Positions 43,717 to 52,872 of a stretch of DNA of 59,407 nt are shown piece by piece. The notes under the pieces are model-generated. The model saw only the letters and a program-made list of their open reading frames with translations, had not been told where the DNA came from and did no database searches. The stretch covers positions 76,247 through 135,653 of the forward strand of contig JAHDLB010000022.1 of the NCBI GenBank assembly GCA_018432315.1, written 5' to 3'. Position numbers and translations under genes: made by a program. Within the stretch, counting starts at the first letter, position 1. Every line of letters begins with the position of its first letter. This DNA comes from Anaerolineae bacterium. Lineage in GTDB: Bacteria > Chloroflexota > Anaerolineae > Aggregatilineales > Aggregatilineaceae.

Positions 43717-43970
43717 AAGTGGTCTATCTTCGACCATTTGCCAAGCAGTATAAAAAGCTGCCTGCAATCGTCCGGGAAAAGTTTGATCGGCAGCTACGCC
43801 GTTTAGTGAAAGACCCCCAACACCCTTCCCTGCGTGCTCGCAAGATGGTCAACCGCGAAGAAATCTGGGAAGCCCGCATCGACATCCAATACAGGTTCAC
43901 CTTCCAATTCAACGACGAAGACATCGTGTTGCGCTCAATTGGCACGCATGAGATTTATCGGCAGAGGTGA
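43713..43970 (+). CDS. RelE/ParE-superfamily toxin
   Basis: An 85-residue basic toxin. MKVVYLRPFAKQYKKLP, two helices (REKFDRQLRRLVKDP), HPSLRARKM and the strands WEARIDIQYRFTFQF then IVLRSIGTHEIYR follow the RelE/YafQ/ParE fold. RelE-type members cut mRNA at the ribosome and ParE members poison gyrase; the sequence does not decide between them. It is complete, unlike the copy at 38808, and faces the Phd-type antitoxin gene on the opposite strand five bases away. Confidence 0.86.
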   Translation: MKVVYLRPFAKQYKKLPAIVREKFDRQLRRLVKDPQHPSLRARKMVNREEIWEARIDIQYRFTFQFNDEDIVLRSIGTHEIYRQR

Positions 43971-43974
43971 TGGC

Positions 43975-44349
43975 TCACGACCGATCACTGCCTTGCCAAG
44001 CGCCGTTTTCGCCGTACAGCACCTCGTCAATGGTGGTGGAGGCATCGGTGATGCCGTGCTCACCAACTCCGTCAAGCTCACGAAGACCCTCATATACTCT
44101 ACTGATATGATCCGGGTCAGTGTCAGGTTTGACCGGCCCTATCACGGCCATTGGCTTCCCTGCCCTTTCCACCACAAAGCTCTCACCGCGATAAAACACG
44201 CGATCCAGGAATTGTCCGGGACTTTTGCGTAACTCTGTGGCGGTTATGGTGATCGGGGCAACTGTAGTGAGTGGCCCACTTGGTTCGACTGAGGTACTCG
44301 CTTCAGTGGTATGGACTGGGTTGTTCGTTGCAGGAGTTGTATCTGTCAT
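43975..44349 (-). CDS. Phd-type antitoxin, no toxin partner adjacent
   Basis: A 124-residue antitoxin. [20 protein letters not shown] and [16 protein letters not shown] (about 35-75) are the Phd/YefM DNA-binding fold. The C-terminal [20 protein letters not shown] is almost identical to the tail of the antitoxin at 54679-54954, although that protein has a different N-terminal domain. The start at 44349 is fixed by a promoter ten bases upstream. No toxin follows on this strand; the nearest toxin is the convergent RelE-type gene. Its tail implies it once had, or still serves, a PIN-type toxin. Confidence 0.78.
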   Translation of the reverse strand: MTDTTPATNNPVHTTEASTSVEPSGPLTTVAPITITATELRKSPGQFLDRVFYRGESFVVERAGKPMAVIGPVKPDTDPDHISRVYEGLRELDGVGEHGITDASTTIDEVLYGENGAWQGSDRS

Positions 44350-44359
44350 AACTGAGATC

Positions 44360-44388
44360 ATTGTAGTAGGTGCGATGATCACAATCAA
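44360..44388 (-). promoter_or_regulatory. Promoter for the Phd-type antitoxin
   Basis: On the minus strand, TTGATT (44388-44383) and TACAAT (44365-44360) are separated by exactly 17 bases. The start codon is only ten bases after the -10, so the leader is very short or absent. Confidence 0.7.
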
Positions 44389-44597
44389 CCACCTACTTGC
44401 AGCGACTACGCTAACCATAGCAGCCAAACGCCCAAGTAAACACAATATCTATTAAGTTTACTATTACTAAGAATTGCCGGTAAATCAGTGCTTGTCACCA
44501 CCCGCCGCGTCTGTTAGGCTGTTCCTGGTGAACATATTTGCTTTACAAAGCGGTTGTGTTCACTGCAAACCACGAAACACCAACACCCGAAGGAAAT

Positions 44598-45185
44598 ATG
44601 AACTTTGTTGAACCCATTCGCGACCGCAAACGAATCGCGCAAATAAAGAACCAATTGCGCGGCGAAGGTCGCTACCGCGATTTGTTGCTGTTTGTGGTGG
44701 GGATTAATACGGCACTGCGCATTTCGGACTTGCTCCAATTGCGCATTAGCCACTTCCTGGATGAACACAACCATATCCGCCGTCGTTTTGCGATCAAAGA
44801 GGAGAAGCGCGGCAAGCGCCAGGAGGTCGTGATCAACGACAGCATTCGCGAAACGCTCGACGAGTATTTGTCTGCTTATTCGGGTGTGGCGAGCGATCCG
44901 GACAACCACGTCTTTTTCAACTCCAAGGCGAACCGGTTCAATGAGGCGATCAAGCGGGGGCAAGCTTGGAAATTCATCACGTCAATTTGCCAGGATGTGG
45001 GCTTGAGAGGAAACTATGGTACACATAGTTTGCGCAAGACCTGGGGCTACCACGCCCGCATGAGTGGTGTAGACCTGGCACTGATCATGTACAAGCTCAA
45101 CCATGCCAGCCTAGCATACACCAAGCGGTATTTGGGAATTACAGATGATGAGCTCGAGGAGGTGGTCAAGCGGCTAAATTTGTGA
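44598..45185 (+). CDS. Small tyrosine recombinase
   Basis: A 195-residue integrase, shorter than usual because it has almost only the catalytic domain. The first catalytic arginine is in TALRISDLL, HSLRKTWGYH carries the H-x-x-R box, and LNHASLAYTKRYLG holds the second histidine and the nucleophilic tyrosine. The N-terminal core-binding domain is reduced (about 40 residues). The start ATG 44598 follows AAGGAAAT. Similar minimal recombinases resolve multimers or shuffle cassettes. It converges on the second ImmA/IrrE gene with a 26-base gap. Confidence 0.86.
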   Translation: MNFVEPIRDRKRIAQIKNQLRGEGRYRDLLLFVVGINTALRISDLLQLRISHFLDEHNHIRRRFAIKEEKRGKRQEVVINDSIRETLDEYLSAYSGVASDPDNHVFFNSKANRFNEAIKRGQAWKFITSICQDVGLRGNYGTHSLRKTWGYHARMSGVDLALIMYKLNHASLAYTKRYLGITDDELEEVVKRLNL

Positions 45186-45211
45186 GATCACTTTATACGC
45201 ACCCCGAAGCA

Positions 45212-46030
45212 TTACCAGTCAAAATCATCTTCGTCCAGGTCTTCATCTATCCACAGAAAGGTTAGTACAGAATTGAAGGCAGGTATCGACCAGGATTGTT
45301 CTTGAATTGCAGCCTCTTGACTATACTCACCAGACGAAAACCAAGCAGACGCTCTCACCCGTCCAGATGTTTTCGGAGCGATGTTTCCACGAGATAACCG
45401 TGCCGCATAAGTTGAATCACCAAGTCGAGCACGTAAGTCAATGTAGAGCCCTAGGTCTTCCTTCAATTCCGTGAAAGATCTACTGCCTTGAAACCACTTC
45501 ATACGGCCATTCTCTGAGAAGATCAGCACAACTGGTTCATCGCAGAAACACAGGTAACGAATTGCGGTTGCCGTCAGCGAGACCTGAAATCGTTCTGCAA
45601 GGTCAGCAATGAGATCCAGCGACGGGTCTGTCTCTTTGCATAATGGGGCAAAGAAACGGCCTGGTAGCAGCAACATCGAGGCAAATTCATTGGCTTGTTT
45701 TTCTAAATCAGGACTTGAGTTCTGGAATTCCCAGTCAATATTTTTCGCTTCACATGATTGCACTACGCTGATATCACGGTGTATCTCGAAATGACCCAGT
45801 TCATGCGCGATGCTGAAGCGTTTTCGTTCAGGCGAGACAGTCTTTGATGACACGGTAATAATGCCCTTTTTCCCAAGTACCGTGAGTCTGGCCTCGGCCC
45901 CCTGCAAGACCTGTTCTTTAACTCTGGCCCCGCGCGCGCGAGCAATCTGCGGGAGCAACAGCAAATCACTTGGGTCGCTGACCCCTAGTTCGTCCAGAAC
46001 TCGTTCAGCCGCGTAAGCTGGTGATACCAC
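45212..46030 (-). CDS. ImmA/IrrE-type metallopeptidase, copy 2
   Basis: A 272-residue zinc peptidase. HELGH is at 76-80 in FSIAHELGHFE, and the second helix KQANEFASMLLLP carries the family's glutamate and LLLP. The C-terminal half (about 150-272) is an IrrE-like sensor region that is not obviously alike to copy 1. It is the last gene of the second sigma/small protein/peptidase module, 22 bases after the small gene. No NurA, HerA or other effector follows, only the convergent recombinase. Confidence 0.88.
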   Translation of the reverse strand: MVSPAYAAERVLDELGVSDPSDLLLLPQIARARGARVKEQVLQGAEARLTVLGKKGIITVSSKTVSPERKRFSIAHELGHFEIHRDISVVQSCEAKNIDWEFQNSSPDLEKQANEFASMLLLPGRFFAPLCKETDPSLDLIADLAERFQVSLTATAIRYLCFCDEPVVLIFSENGRMKWFQGSRSFTELKEDLGLYIDLRARLGDSTYAARLSRGNIAPKTSGRVRASAWFSSGEYSQEAAIQEQSWSIPAFNSVLTFLWIDEDLDEDDFDW

Positions 46031-46052
46031 CCCTTATTCCTCTCTATACACC

Positions 46053-46472
46053 CTACTTTTCTTGTTCATCGTCAAGCTCCTGTAGGTCTTCCAGGAGGCT
46101 TAACAGATCCTCATCGGTCGCTTCCTCAAGATTGCGAAAGTGGGCAACCAAGGGCACATTGCGCTTGGTGTAAATTCTACGAATAGCGGCAATGATGTCC
46201 TGGCGACTGAGTGGTTGTTTTTTTCCCGCTTGTGATAAATCAAAACTGTGTGCGTCAGTATCGTCTATTTTGTTTCGCCAATTTAGGGGTGAGTTACCAA
46301 TTGCTCTCTCTATTTCTGCCCTTAAGTCCGACACCAGGGCTTTGCGATCATATCCCTGAGCATCAAGATATGAGGCGATTTCATCAGGTGTATCGGGTTC
46401 GATTTCCTCGAATAGGTCGGATAACGCCTGAAGAAGCTCTTTATATGACTGAGGTACTCGCTGTTTGCTCAT
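46053..46472 (-). CDS. Acidic-tailed protein of the second sigma module
   Basis: A 139-residue acidic protein of no recognised family, overlapping the sigma-like gene by ATGA. Helical segments are YKELLQALSDLFEEI, EIASYLDAQGYDRKALVSDL and QDIIAAIRRIYTKR; the C-terminus is acidic (LLEDLQELDDEQEK). It occupies the same position as the 114-residue gene at 7062-7406. As there, it is the obvious candidate for a protein cut by the peptidase and binding the sigma factor. Confidence 0.7.
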   Translation of the reverse strand: MSKQRVPQSYKELLQALSDLFEEIEPDTPDEIASYLDAQGYDRKALVSDLRAEIERAIGNSPLNWRNKIDDTDAHSFDLSQAGKKQPLSRQDIIAAIRRIYTKRNVPLVAHFRNLEEATDEDLLSLLEDLQELDDEQEK

Positions 46473-47080
46473 CTGCCCTCCCGAAGTCTCAACGCTCTTC
46501 TGCGTAGTCTGTTTACTCTATTACGTGCCTCTTGAGGAGAAATGCCTAATTCATCAGCTATGAAACGAGTTTTGTGTTCACACCCATTCAAAAGTGCATC
46601 GATAATTTGCTCGAGTTCGGGTTCTCTCTGGATATTTTGACACAACACATCTACGAACTCTTCGGCCTTCTTTTCTTCCTCTTGAGCAATCACAACATCT
46701 TCAGGATTGATCCCAACGGAATCGCCAAAAATTTCACCCTCAGCCGCGCGAACGGTAAGCTTACCTTCGATGAACTCAGAATCTTCGCTATCTGGATAGC
46801 GGGATTCGGGGTGGCGTCTATAACGTTCACGAGCGTTAGAGATTAAGCTTCGGATCTGCGATTTTAGCCACGGCACAAATTCTCCTCGCGCTGGATCATA
46901 CTTTCTTTTGCCTTCAATAGCCTTGACAAGAGCATCGTTGACAAAGTCCAGTGCGGAGCAGCTTTCGGGAAGAGTGTTGGTTGCCTGATAGAATTGGACT
47001 CGCCAGTCTGCAAACGCGATCAGTTCTTCCAGGTTTTTGTCCGACAACTCATGAACTAGTTTCAGAATATGCGCGTTCAG
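46469..47080 (-). CDS. Sigma-70-like factor, copy 2
   Basis: A sigma-like protein of about 203 residues. A region-2 segment (KRKYDPARGEFVPWLKSQIR) carries the conserved YDP-RG and W-L pattern. A region-4-like helix-turn-helix (RFIADELGISPQEARNRVNR) ends in a basic tail. Start choice: a TTG at 47047 has no ribosome site, whereas a CTG at 47080 lies a few bases after a perfect GAGGAGGAG; the CTG is used here and adds 11 residues. It heads the second module and is coupled to the small gene. The helix-turn-helix is clearer than in copy 1, supporting the sigma call for both. Confidence 0.75.
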   Translation of the reverse strand: MNAHILKLVHELSDKNLEELIAFADWRVQFYQATNTLPESCSALDFVNDALVKAIEGKRKYDPARGEFVPWLKSQIRSLISNARERYRRHPESRYPDSEDSEFIEGKLTVRAAEGEIFGDSVGINPEDVVIAQEEEKKAEEFVDVLCQNIQREPELEQIIDALLNGCEHKTRFIADELGISPQEARNRVNRLRRRALRLREGR

Positions 47081-47289
47081 TTTTCTCCTCCTCTATCAAA
47101 TACTACTTAGTCCAAAGCGGTTTCGATGAGTAACGTAAGAAAAATCTAACTTCTGCTCGAAAACAGAGTTTGGTTAGTAGTATATGTTAAGAGCGTGTTT
47201 TCGGGCTAGTGAGGCCGCGGATCACAGCCGGTAACATCGCTCCAACTTCGCACGCGCCGAATGAGGCGTCTGAGGTAGGAGGAAAACGA
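47081..47289. other. Divergent upstream region
   Basis: About 210 bases between the second sigma module (minus strand) and a DUF3892-like gene (plus strand). No RNA gene is seen. It must hold the promoters of both. GAGGAGGAG for the sigma gene lies at its left edge and GGAGG for the plus gene at its right edge. Confidence 0.5.
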
Positions 47290-47595
47290 ATGGCACGATG
47301 GGCCGATTACGGCATCTCAGAAGTTCGATATAACTCGAACAGGACGCACATCGAGAAGGTCAAAGTACACACCATTGGCAACGACAACACTGTTGGCTCG
47401 GCCAGTGAGTGGTCCCGAGCGCAGGTGATAACGAATATCAAGAATGGCAAGTCGTTCGTTACCATCCTGCGAAACTACGGCTCCTGGAAAAAGGGTCAGG
47501 ATGTCCACATCGTCACAGTCAACGGGGTTGAGTACATCCGAACCGACCAGAATCGGCGGACTGCCGATAATCTGGAAAACCTGCCTGAGTTTTAG
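47290..47595 (+). CDS. DUF3892-like protein
   Basis: A 101-residue protein. ISEVRYNSNRTHIEKVKVHT, RAQVITNIKNGKSFVTI and a final YIRTDQNRRTADNL resemble DUF3892 proteins of mobile and defence regions. Function unknown; a small beta fold is likely. It starts at ATG 47290 behind GGAGG and is followed by a strong terminator. Confidence 0.68.
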   Translation: MARWADYGISEVRYNSNRTHIEKVKVHTIGNDNTVGSASEWSRAQVITNIKNGKSFVTILRNYGSWKKGQDVHIVTVNGVEYIRTDQNRRTADNLENLPEF

Positions 47596-47606
47596 TGGGG
47601 CCAGGT

Positions 47607-47639
47607 TGGGACGGCTCCCGAAGCCAAGGAGCCGTCCCA
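47607..47639 (+). terminator. Strong hairpin after the DUF3892-like gene
   Basis: TGGGACGGCTCC (47607-47618) pairs perfectly with GGAGCCGTCCCA (47628-47639), a nine-base loop between. The T run is short (CTTGTTG), so termination may be partial. Confidence 0.68.
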
Positions 47640-47701
47640 CTTGTTGAACTCGAATCTACCCCCGATGCTCAGAAAATGTTAACCAGCAAAGGAGATCCAA
47701 G

Positions 47702-47950
47702 TTGAGCAAGAAACAGGATAGAATCGTCTACCGACGCGAAGATGGTAAATGGGTCAACAAACGCAACGATAGTGATCGAGCAACAAGCCTTCACGATACC
47801 CAGGGCGATGCGGTCAATGCTGCCCACGAGAACCTACAAAATCAGGGCGGCGGCGAGTTGGCTATCAAGGGGCGCGACGGCAAGATTCGCAGCAAGGACA
47901 CGATCAAGCCCGGCAATGACCCTAATCCGCCGAAAGACACAGAACACTAA
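47702..47950 (+). CDS. DUF2188-like protein
   Basis: An 82-residue protein starting at TTG 47702 behind AAGGAGATC. WVNKRNDSDRATSLHDTQGD followed by ELAIKGRDGKIRSKDTI fits DUF2188, a small domain in which HxTQxEA-like and GRDGRI motifs are conserved. Function unknown. Confidence 0.75.
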   Translation: MSKKQDRIVYRREDGKWVNKRNDSDRATSLHDTQGDAVNAAHENLQNQGGGELAIKGRDGKIRSKDTIKPGNDPNPPKDTEH

Positions 47951-47967
47951 GGCCGTTGGGGAGGCAT

Positions 47968-48492
47968 TCACCTCAACCCATGTCTCGCCCAGAAACCGGT
48001 CAGGAATGCCTCCAACAGCCGGCTCTCAGAAGACGTAGACGAATCATCAGGAAGGTTGATCTCACGGATTTCGCGCAGGTTCTCCTGCTCATCGCGCATC
48101 ATCTCGTAAATCGCCACGCGCGCTCGATGTGATTTGACCTCTACCCCATTGACGATGAGCACCTCTTTGCGCTGTGGGTCCTGAGAAGGCGGCACATCGG
48201 GGAGTCTTCCGTCCTGAGCCTGGCTAAGCCACGCTTCAGACACAAAGTAGACACTACGCAGTTGCCCAGCTCCACCGTCGCGAGCGAGAGCCTGTCCGGC
48301 CACGAACATTTGCTGAGCGCGACCCTCGAAAGTTGGAGCCAGTCCGTCGATTTGGACAATAACGGGCCGAATACTGCCATCAATGATTAGAGTGGGGGCG
48401 TGGTAGCCGTCACGCAATAGGGTTTCCTGAGCTAAGCGCGTGACTTGCTCGAAAGTGATGGGCGCTGGACGTGGTTGCCATTCCTTGCGCAC
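47968..48492 (-). CDS. Hypothetical protein
   Basis: A 174-residue protein starting with GTG at 48492. It begins with a helical stretch (ITFEQVTRLAQETLLRDG), then HAPTLIIDGS, VIVQIDGLAP, VYFVSEAWLS and a C-terminal helical end. It reads as a folded alpha/beta protein. No family can be named. It converges on the DUF2188-like gene with 17 bases between. Confidence 0.6.
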   Translation of the reverse strand: MRKEWQPRPAPITFEQVTRLAQETLLRDGYHAPTLIIDGSIRPVIVQIDGLAPTFEGRAQQMFVAGQALARDGGAGQLRSVYFVSEAWLSQAQDGRLPDVPPSQDPQRKEVLIVNGVEVKSHRARVAIYEMMRDEQENLREIREINLPDDSSTSSESRLLEAFLTGFWARHGLR

Positions 48493-48549
48493 AGGCTGAG
48501 AATCACGTTATCAGAAGAGGAAGGGACTTTTCAAGTTGTATATCGCAAA

Positions 48550-51500
48550 TCAATTGGACCCATACCGCACACCATAGCCCTGGTTGAAAACCTTTTGGAC
48601 TTGCGCAGGCGAAAGCGCGTAGTTGTAAAGTCGAATATCGTCAATTTGCCCTGGAAAGAATTGACCTGAAGAGGTTCCCTGACCGATCACTTTTGCGTCA
48701 GCATTGTCCGTGATCGTATAAGTGGTAGATCGGAAAATAGGGGCCAGATTTCCGTTAACATAGATGTTGCCGGTGTCGCTGTTTGAACTTCTTGTATATA
48801 CAACATGGTTCCATACATTTGGGGTCAGAGCGTCATTGGTTGTTTCCTTTATCCAGGTATTGAAACCTGATACACCTACCCTATTTGAGCCGCCTGAAGC
48901 AGTTCCGACTTCAAGCTGCCAGGAACCCGAAGGGTTGTTCAATCTGGTTGAAAAGATTCCATACCTTGATGACAGTGAGGTTGGTTTAATCCAGGCAGCG
49001 ATGCTAAATGTCCCGCCCACTTGCAATGAAGAAGAGTTGGGAATTGACGCATAATCATCCGTCCCATCAAACTTCAGGCTCCCCTCAAATTTCCCACTTG
49101 CCCCATTTGCCCACGCTCCGGAAGTCGAGCAGGTGCCCGCCGTGGTCTGGGTGCCGGTTGCGCCGATGTTGATCGTGCCGTGATTCTCGTTGCCGGAAGC
49201 GTCGTGGGCGACGGTGCCCTCGCACTCGTCAAACTTCCAGTGGGCGACAGGCGCGCCGCGATTGTAGTCGTAGGCGATTTGGGCAGGCGTGCGGGCGTAG
49301 TCGTAGATTTTGACGTGGTCGATTTGGCCGTTGAAACTGGAACTTGTTTCGTAACTGCTGACGTTACCGATATAGACGGGCGATGTAGTGTTTTTGAGAC
49401 TGTTCGTATAGGTAGCGCTTGTCCCAGTTTGTTGGCCGTCAATAAATATATCTATTTGCCCGTTTGACACGCGGCCAACGACATGATGCCAGATGTTTCG
49501 GCTAAGGCCATTGCCCCGAATAACGTCGGTATCCCAGCTTCCCGTAGAATTTCCGATCAGAAACCGGATGGCATCCGATTGTGACGGGTCAAAACCAAGC
49601 TCCCATTCTCTTGATCCATTTGTTCCAGCTTTACTGACTCCTCCCCAGAAGAAATTCGAACCTCCTGTTCTCGGATACATCCAGAATTCAACGGTAAAGT
49701 CCTCTTGAAAAGTAAATTGTTCAATGTCACCCATGGTGACATAATCATCCACCCCATCAAACTCCAAGCACGCCCCCTGCTGACACCCCGATTTCCAGGT
49801 CGCGCCGTTGACGGTGCCGTCGTTGGCATTGCCGCTGGAGTCGTAGGCAACGGTGCCCTGCTTCTCGTCAAACTTCCACTCGGCAATCGGCGGAGCGCCC
49901 GCGCCGTCGGCGAGTTCGTCGGCCTCCTCGCTGCCCACGCTATAGGCGACACTGGCCCCGGCGTTCATGTCTTGCTTGATCTGATCGGCGGTGAGGGCGG
50001 TGTTGTAGATTTTGACTTCGTCGATTTGACCGAGGAAATTGGTGATTGCAGAATTTCTCGATTCATCACCGATGCGCACGGTGTCAACCGTGACCGGGTT
50101 GGCCATAGTGTCACTTCCAGAAGCAACTTCTACTCCGTCCACAAAGATCTTCATCATTTTGGATGAGTCTCTTCTTGCCGCAATATGGTGCCATTGGCCG
50201 TCGTTCACAGGGACGGATCCAGTAATGTACTCGAGGCCTGTCCCGTTATTATCGCGGACAAGAAAGGAAGGTATTCCTGAGTTCTGGTTATTGACTCCGT
50301 TGTATCCAAGGACCAAGTCTATCACCGGATTACCGTTTGCTGAATGCCTCATGCCAATAATCGCAGCATTGCCTGCTGATGTTTTGATCCACGCTGAAAG
50401 GAAAATCTCACTTGTGGCCGAATCGAGATCGACTTGAGAACCGTCTGCAATCTGCACATAATCATCCATCCCATCAAAACTCAAACACCCATTCACCTTG
50501 CACTCCCCCGCCGCCGTCCAGATCGGGTCATCGCTGCCTGGACTGGTGCTCGCGCCGAAGGTGCCGTGATTGTTGCCGACCTTGTCGTGCGCGGTCTGGC
50601 CGTACTTCTCGTCAAAGGCCCAGTGGGCCACGAGCGAGTCGCTCAGGGTGCCGCCCGCGGGCGGTGCAACGGTGGGGCCGGTACCCATGACCGCCGCCGC
50701 ACCGAGGTTGTACTCGGCTTTGATTTGGTCTTCGGTGAGGGCGTAGGGGAAGATTTTGGGTTCATCGATCTGCCCAGGAGTGAAGCCAGTGAACCCAGGC
50801 GAACTGGTCGCGCCAATCACGAAACTGTTAGAACTGCTGCCTAGGGAACCCGAGCTTGAGACAGTCGAGGTGTCGGGTATTCCATTTATGTAAACTCGTT
50901 TAGTGGTTCCATCATAGGTGGCAGTAATGTGATACCACCTGCCTGTCGAGAGCGTTGTCAAGGTGGTGAGAACCGATCCAGCCCAATTATTTCCTGTAAG
51001 GAATCTGATTTGCCCACTCGGGTTCAGGGATATTTTGTATACCCCCTCTTTCCCAATCACCGTCGTGATCGAAGATGGTAGGGTTGCAGTTTTGTACCAA
51101 AATGAAAGGGTCACATTGTCAAAGCCTTCCAGGCGAGACGCGTTCCCCATATCAACATAATCATCCGTCCCATCAAAATTCAAACACTTCCCGCTCACGC
51201 ACTGATCTTCACTGGCCCAGGTCGCCCCGGAGATGGTGCCGATGTTGTTTCCAGCGGAATCGTTAGCCGTACTCCCGCTTCCCTCATCAAACTTCCAGTA
51301 CGCCACCGGTCCGGGACCGGTTTCCTCGACTTGGGTAGAAGTGGTAGGTTCCGCAGAGGCGTATTTGCGTATCGTTACCTGGTCTACCCAGTAATCATAA
51401 CCACCAAAGATGTAGAGACGGGTAAATGAGCTATAGCTAGAATCAGCGGAACTGTGCTCGCCAATGAGCAAATCACCAGAAAATCTTCGAGCAGTAATGG

Positions 51501-52428
51501 TGTTGTCAGAAGAAATGATCAGTTGGGCTTTGACCCAAGTGTCCATGTAACCACTATCTGCTGAAGAGGTAGTGTAGCTTGCGGTATAACTAGTTCTCTT
51601 ATCCTTACCGATAGTGTTACCTGCGTTGCTGTAGAACCATCCATAGCCATTTCCGCTGTTATCGATTAAGCCCACTCTGTCTACGTCACCACCCGTATAA
51701 CCCGAATTCCTATTGACCATGAATTCCAAAACAACATTTCTTCCCAGAGTTTGCCCGATATCTTTATAAGCTCCATGCGGGTCGCCTTCTGTCGTTTTGT
51801 GGGCTGAATAGTCTCCAGAAAAAACTCGAACATCATCTTGAGAAACCTGGCCGTTCGAGTAAGTGGTCCAGCCGTCCCAATCTTCCATGTCCTCGAAGAA
51901 CTCAAACACCTGCTCCCCGTCATGGTCAGAACTTACCGCCGCACCCGCGTTGCTATAATACACGTACAAAGTGGCTCCAGATGCAGGCAAATTTGACATC
52001 TTCGTCCAGATTTTCGTGTTGGCATTATTGCAGCCCGGATTGTTTTCTTCAATCCAGTAGGGTAACTCTCTGCCGCCGATATCAGTGAGGCGAATGTCCT
52101 GGCACTGGCCTTGAAGCTTGCCCGCCGAAATGAGTGAGGCCGTATCCAGCGTAAAACTAACCTGAAAATCAGTTAGGTCAGTCGCGTTGGAGTTGCTGAC
52201 ATCAATCCGCTTCCGATACTGCCAGGAAGGATTCCACCAAGCGGCTTCGGCGTCTGGAACTTGGGAGCCGCGATAGAGCGCAAATGGAATAAGTGCGAGC
52301 AGGAGAAGAAGGCCGATCAATAGTGGCAATCTCGCGTGCCTGCCCCGCCGGTTCATTGGCCAGCTCTGTGGGAGTCTAAACCTTCGGTTTCGGTGAGAAA
52401 CGCTGATGACCGGCATTGGAGCAAGCAC
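48550..52428 (-). CDS. DUF2341/LamG surface adhesin
   Basis: A 1292-residue secreted protein. The N-terminal signal or anchor helix is LLIGLLLLLALIPFALY (about 36-52). A DUF2341 domain (WWNPSWQYRKRIDVSNS, about 64-180) and a concanavalin-like region follow. Four LamG-type lectin domains then lie near 375-575, 598-810, 845-1040 and 1045-1285, each beginning with WKFDE or WAFDE and a DYV(T/D/Q) motif and ending with IDE/HVKIY. LamG domains bind glycans or proteins, so it is likely an adhesin. The start may be GTG 52428 (a TATAAT nine bases away), ATG 52416 or ATG 52356. The gene follows a four-gene operon on the same strand. Confidence 0.85.
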   Translation of the reverse strand: MLAPMPVISVSHRNRRFRLPQSWPMNRRGRHARLPLLIGLLLLLALIPFALYRGSQVPDAEAAWWNPSWQYRKRIDVSNSNATDLTDFQVSFTLDTASLISAGKLQGQCQDIRLTDIGGRELPYWIEENNPGCNNANTKIWTKMSNLPASGATLYVYYSNAGAAVSSDHDGEQVFEFFEDMEDWDGWTTYSNGQVSQDDVRVFSGDYSAHKTTEGDPHGAYKDIGQTLGRNVVLEFMVNRNSGYTGGDVDRVGLIDNSGNGYGWFYSNAGNTIGKDKRTSYTASYTTSSADSGYMDTWVKAQLIISSDNTITARRFSGDLLIGEHSSADSSYSSFTRLYIFGGYDYWVDQVTIRKYASAEPTTSTQVEETGPGPVAYWKFDEGSGSTANDSAGNNIGTISGATWASEDQCVSGKCLNFDGTDDYVDMGNASRLEGFDNVTLSFWYKTATLPSSITTVIGKEGVYKISLNPSGQIRFLTGNNWAGSVLTTLTTLSTGRWYHITATYDGTTKRVYINGIPDTSTVSSSGSLGSSSNSFVIGATSSPGFTGFTPGQIDEPKIFPYALTEDQIKAEYNLGAAAVMGTGPTVAPPAGGTLSDSLVAHWAFDEKYGQTAHDKVGNNHGTFGASTSPGSDDPIWTAAGECKVNGCLSFDGMDDYVQIADGSQVDLDSATSEIFLSAWIKTSAGNAAIIGMRHSANGNPVIDLVLGYNGVNNQNSGIPSFLVRDNNGTGLEYITGSVPVNDGQWHHIAARRDSSKMMKIFVDGVEVASGSDTMANPVTVDTVRIGDESRNSAITNFLGQIDEVKIYNTALTADQIKQDMNAGASVAYSVGSEEADELADGAGAPPIAEWKFDEKQGTVAYDSSGNANDGTVNGATWKSGCQQGACLEFDGVDDYVTMGDIEQFTFQEDFTVEFWMYPRTGGSNFFWGGVSKAGTNGSREWELGFDPSQSDAIRFLIGNSTGSWDTDVIRGNGLSRNIWHHVVGRVSNGQIDIFIDGQQTGTSATYTNSLKNTTSPVYIGNVSSYETSSSFNGQIDHVKIYDYARTPAQIAYDYNRGAPVAHWKFDECEGTVAHDASGNENHGTINIGATGTQTTAGTCSTSGAWANGASGKFEGSLKFDGTDDYASIPNSSSLQVGGTFSIAAWIKPTSLSSRYGIFSTRLNNPSGSWQLEVGTASGGSNRVGVSGFNTWIKETTNDALTPNVWNHVVYTRSSNSDTGNIYVNGNLAPIFRSTTYTITDNADAKVIGQGTSSGQFFPGQIDDIRLYNYALSPAQVQKVFNQGYGVRYGSN

Positions 52429-52447
52429 GCTATGGGCATTATAACGG

Positions 52448-52867
52448 CTAAATCTGCGCGAAGTACCCGTAAATCACTACCGCCACTACCCCACGCGGTA
52501 CCAATGCCAGCGTGGTGGTGTCTGGTGTTATCTCTGAGCCTGGATTTTCCGGCTTATTTTCTTCATCAATGGGCGCAGGCTCAGTAAACATTTGGTATGT
52601 CTGTTTTTGAGCCGCTCGCTGCCTATCGGCTTCGATTTCTTCATCTGTGCGGGGATCTTCGGGAATAAGTAGCAGCTTGGTGTTGGGTGATAACGGCAGC
52701 AGCGGGTGTGGATTCACGCCGAATTGAGCGATTTCACGCTGCGAAAACATCTCGGTCTGCTTGGGTTGCCCGCGTTCCTTGTCTTGCTTTTTCTGCTTTC
52801 TAGTACGATTGTCCACCGGCTCGCCGGTGAACATGTCAAACTGAAGTGGTGGCCCTTCTTTGCTCAT
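52448..52867 (-). CDS. Hypothetical protein with DMFTG and QTEMF boxes
   Basis: A 139-residue basic-then-acidic protein. The motif LQFDMFTGEP and the similar QTEMFSQRE and QTYQMF boxes are spaced along it; MF-x-boxes of this type may be short interaction motifs like the beta-clamp-binding peptide QxxMF. The last 20 residues are hydrophobic. No family recognised. The ATG has GAGGTAGGG upstream. It lies six bases after its neighbour in a four-gene operon. Confidence 0.6.
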   Translation of the reverse strand: MSKEGPPLQFDMFTGEPVDNRTRKQKKQDKERGQPKQTEMFSQREIAQFGVNPHPLLPLSPNTKLLLIPEDPRTDEEIEADRQRAAQKQTYQMFTEPAPIDEENKPENPGSEITPDTTTLALVPRGVVAVVIYGYFAQI

Positions 52868-52872
52868 ATTCC

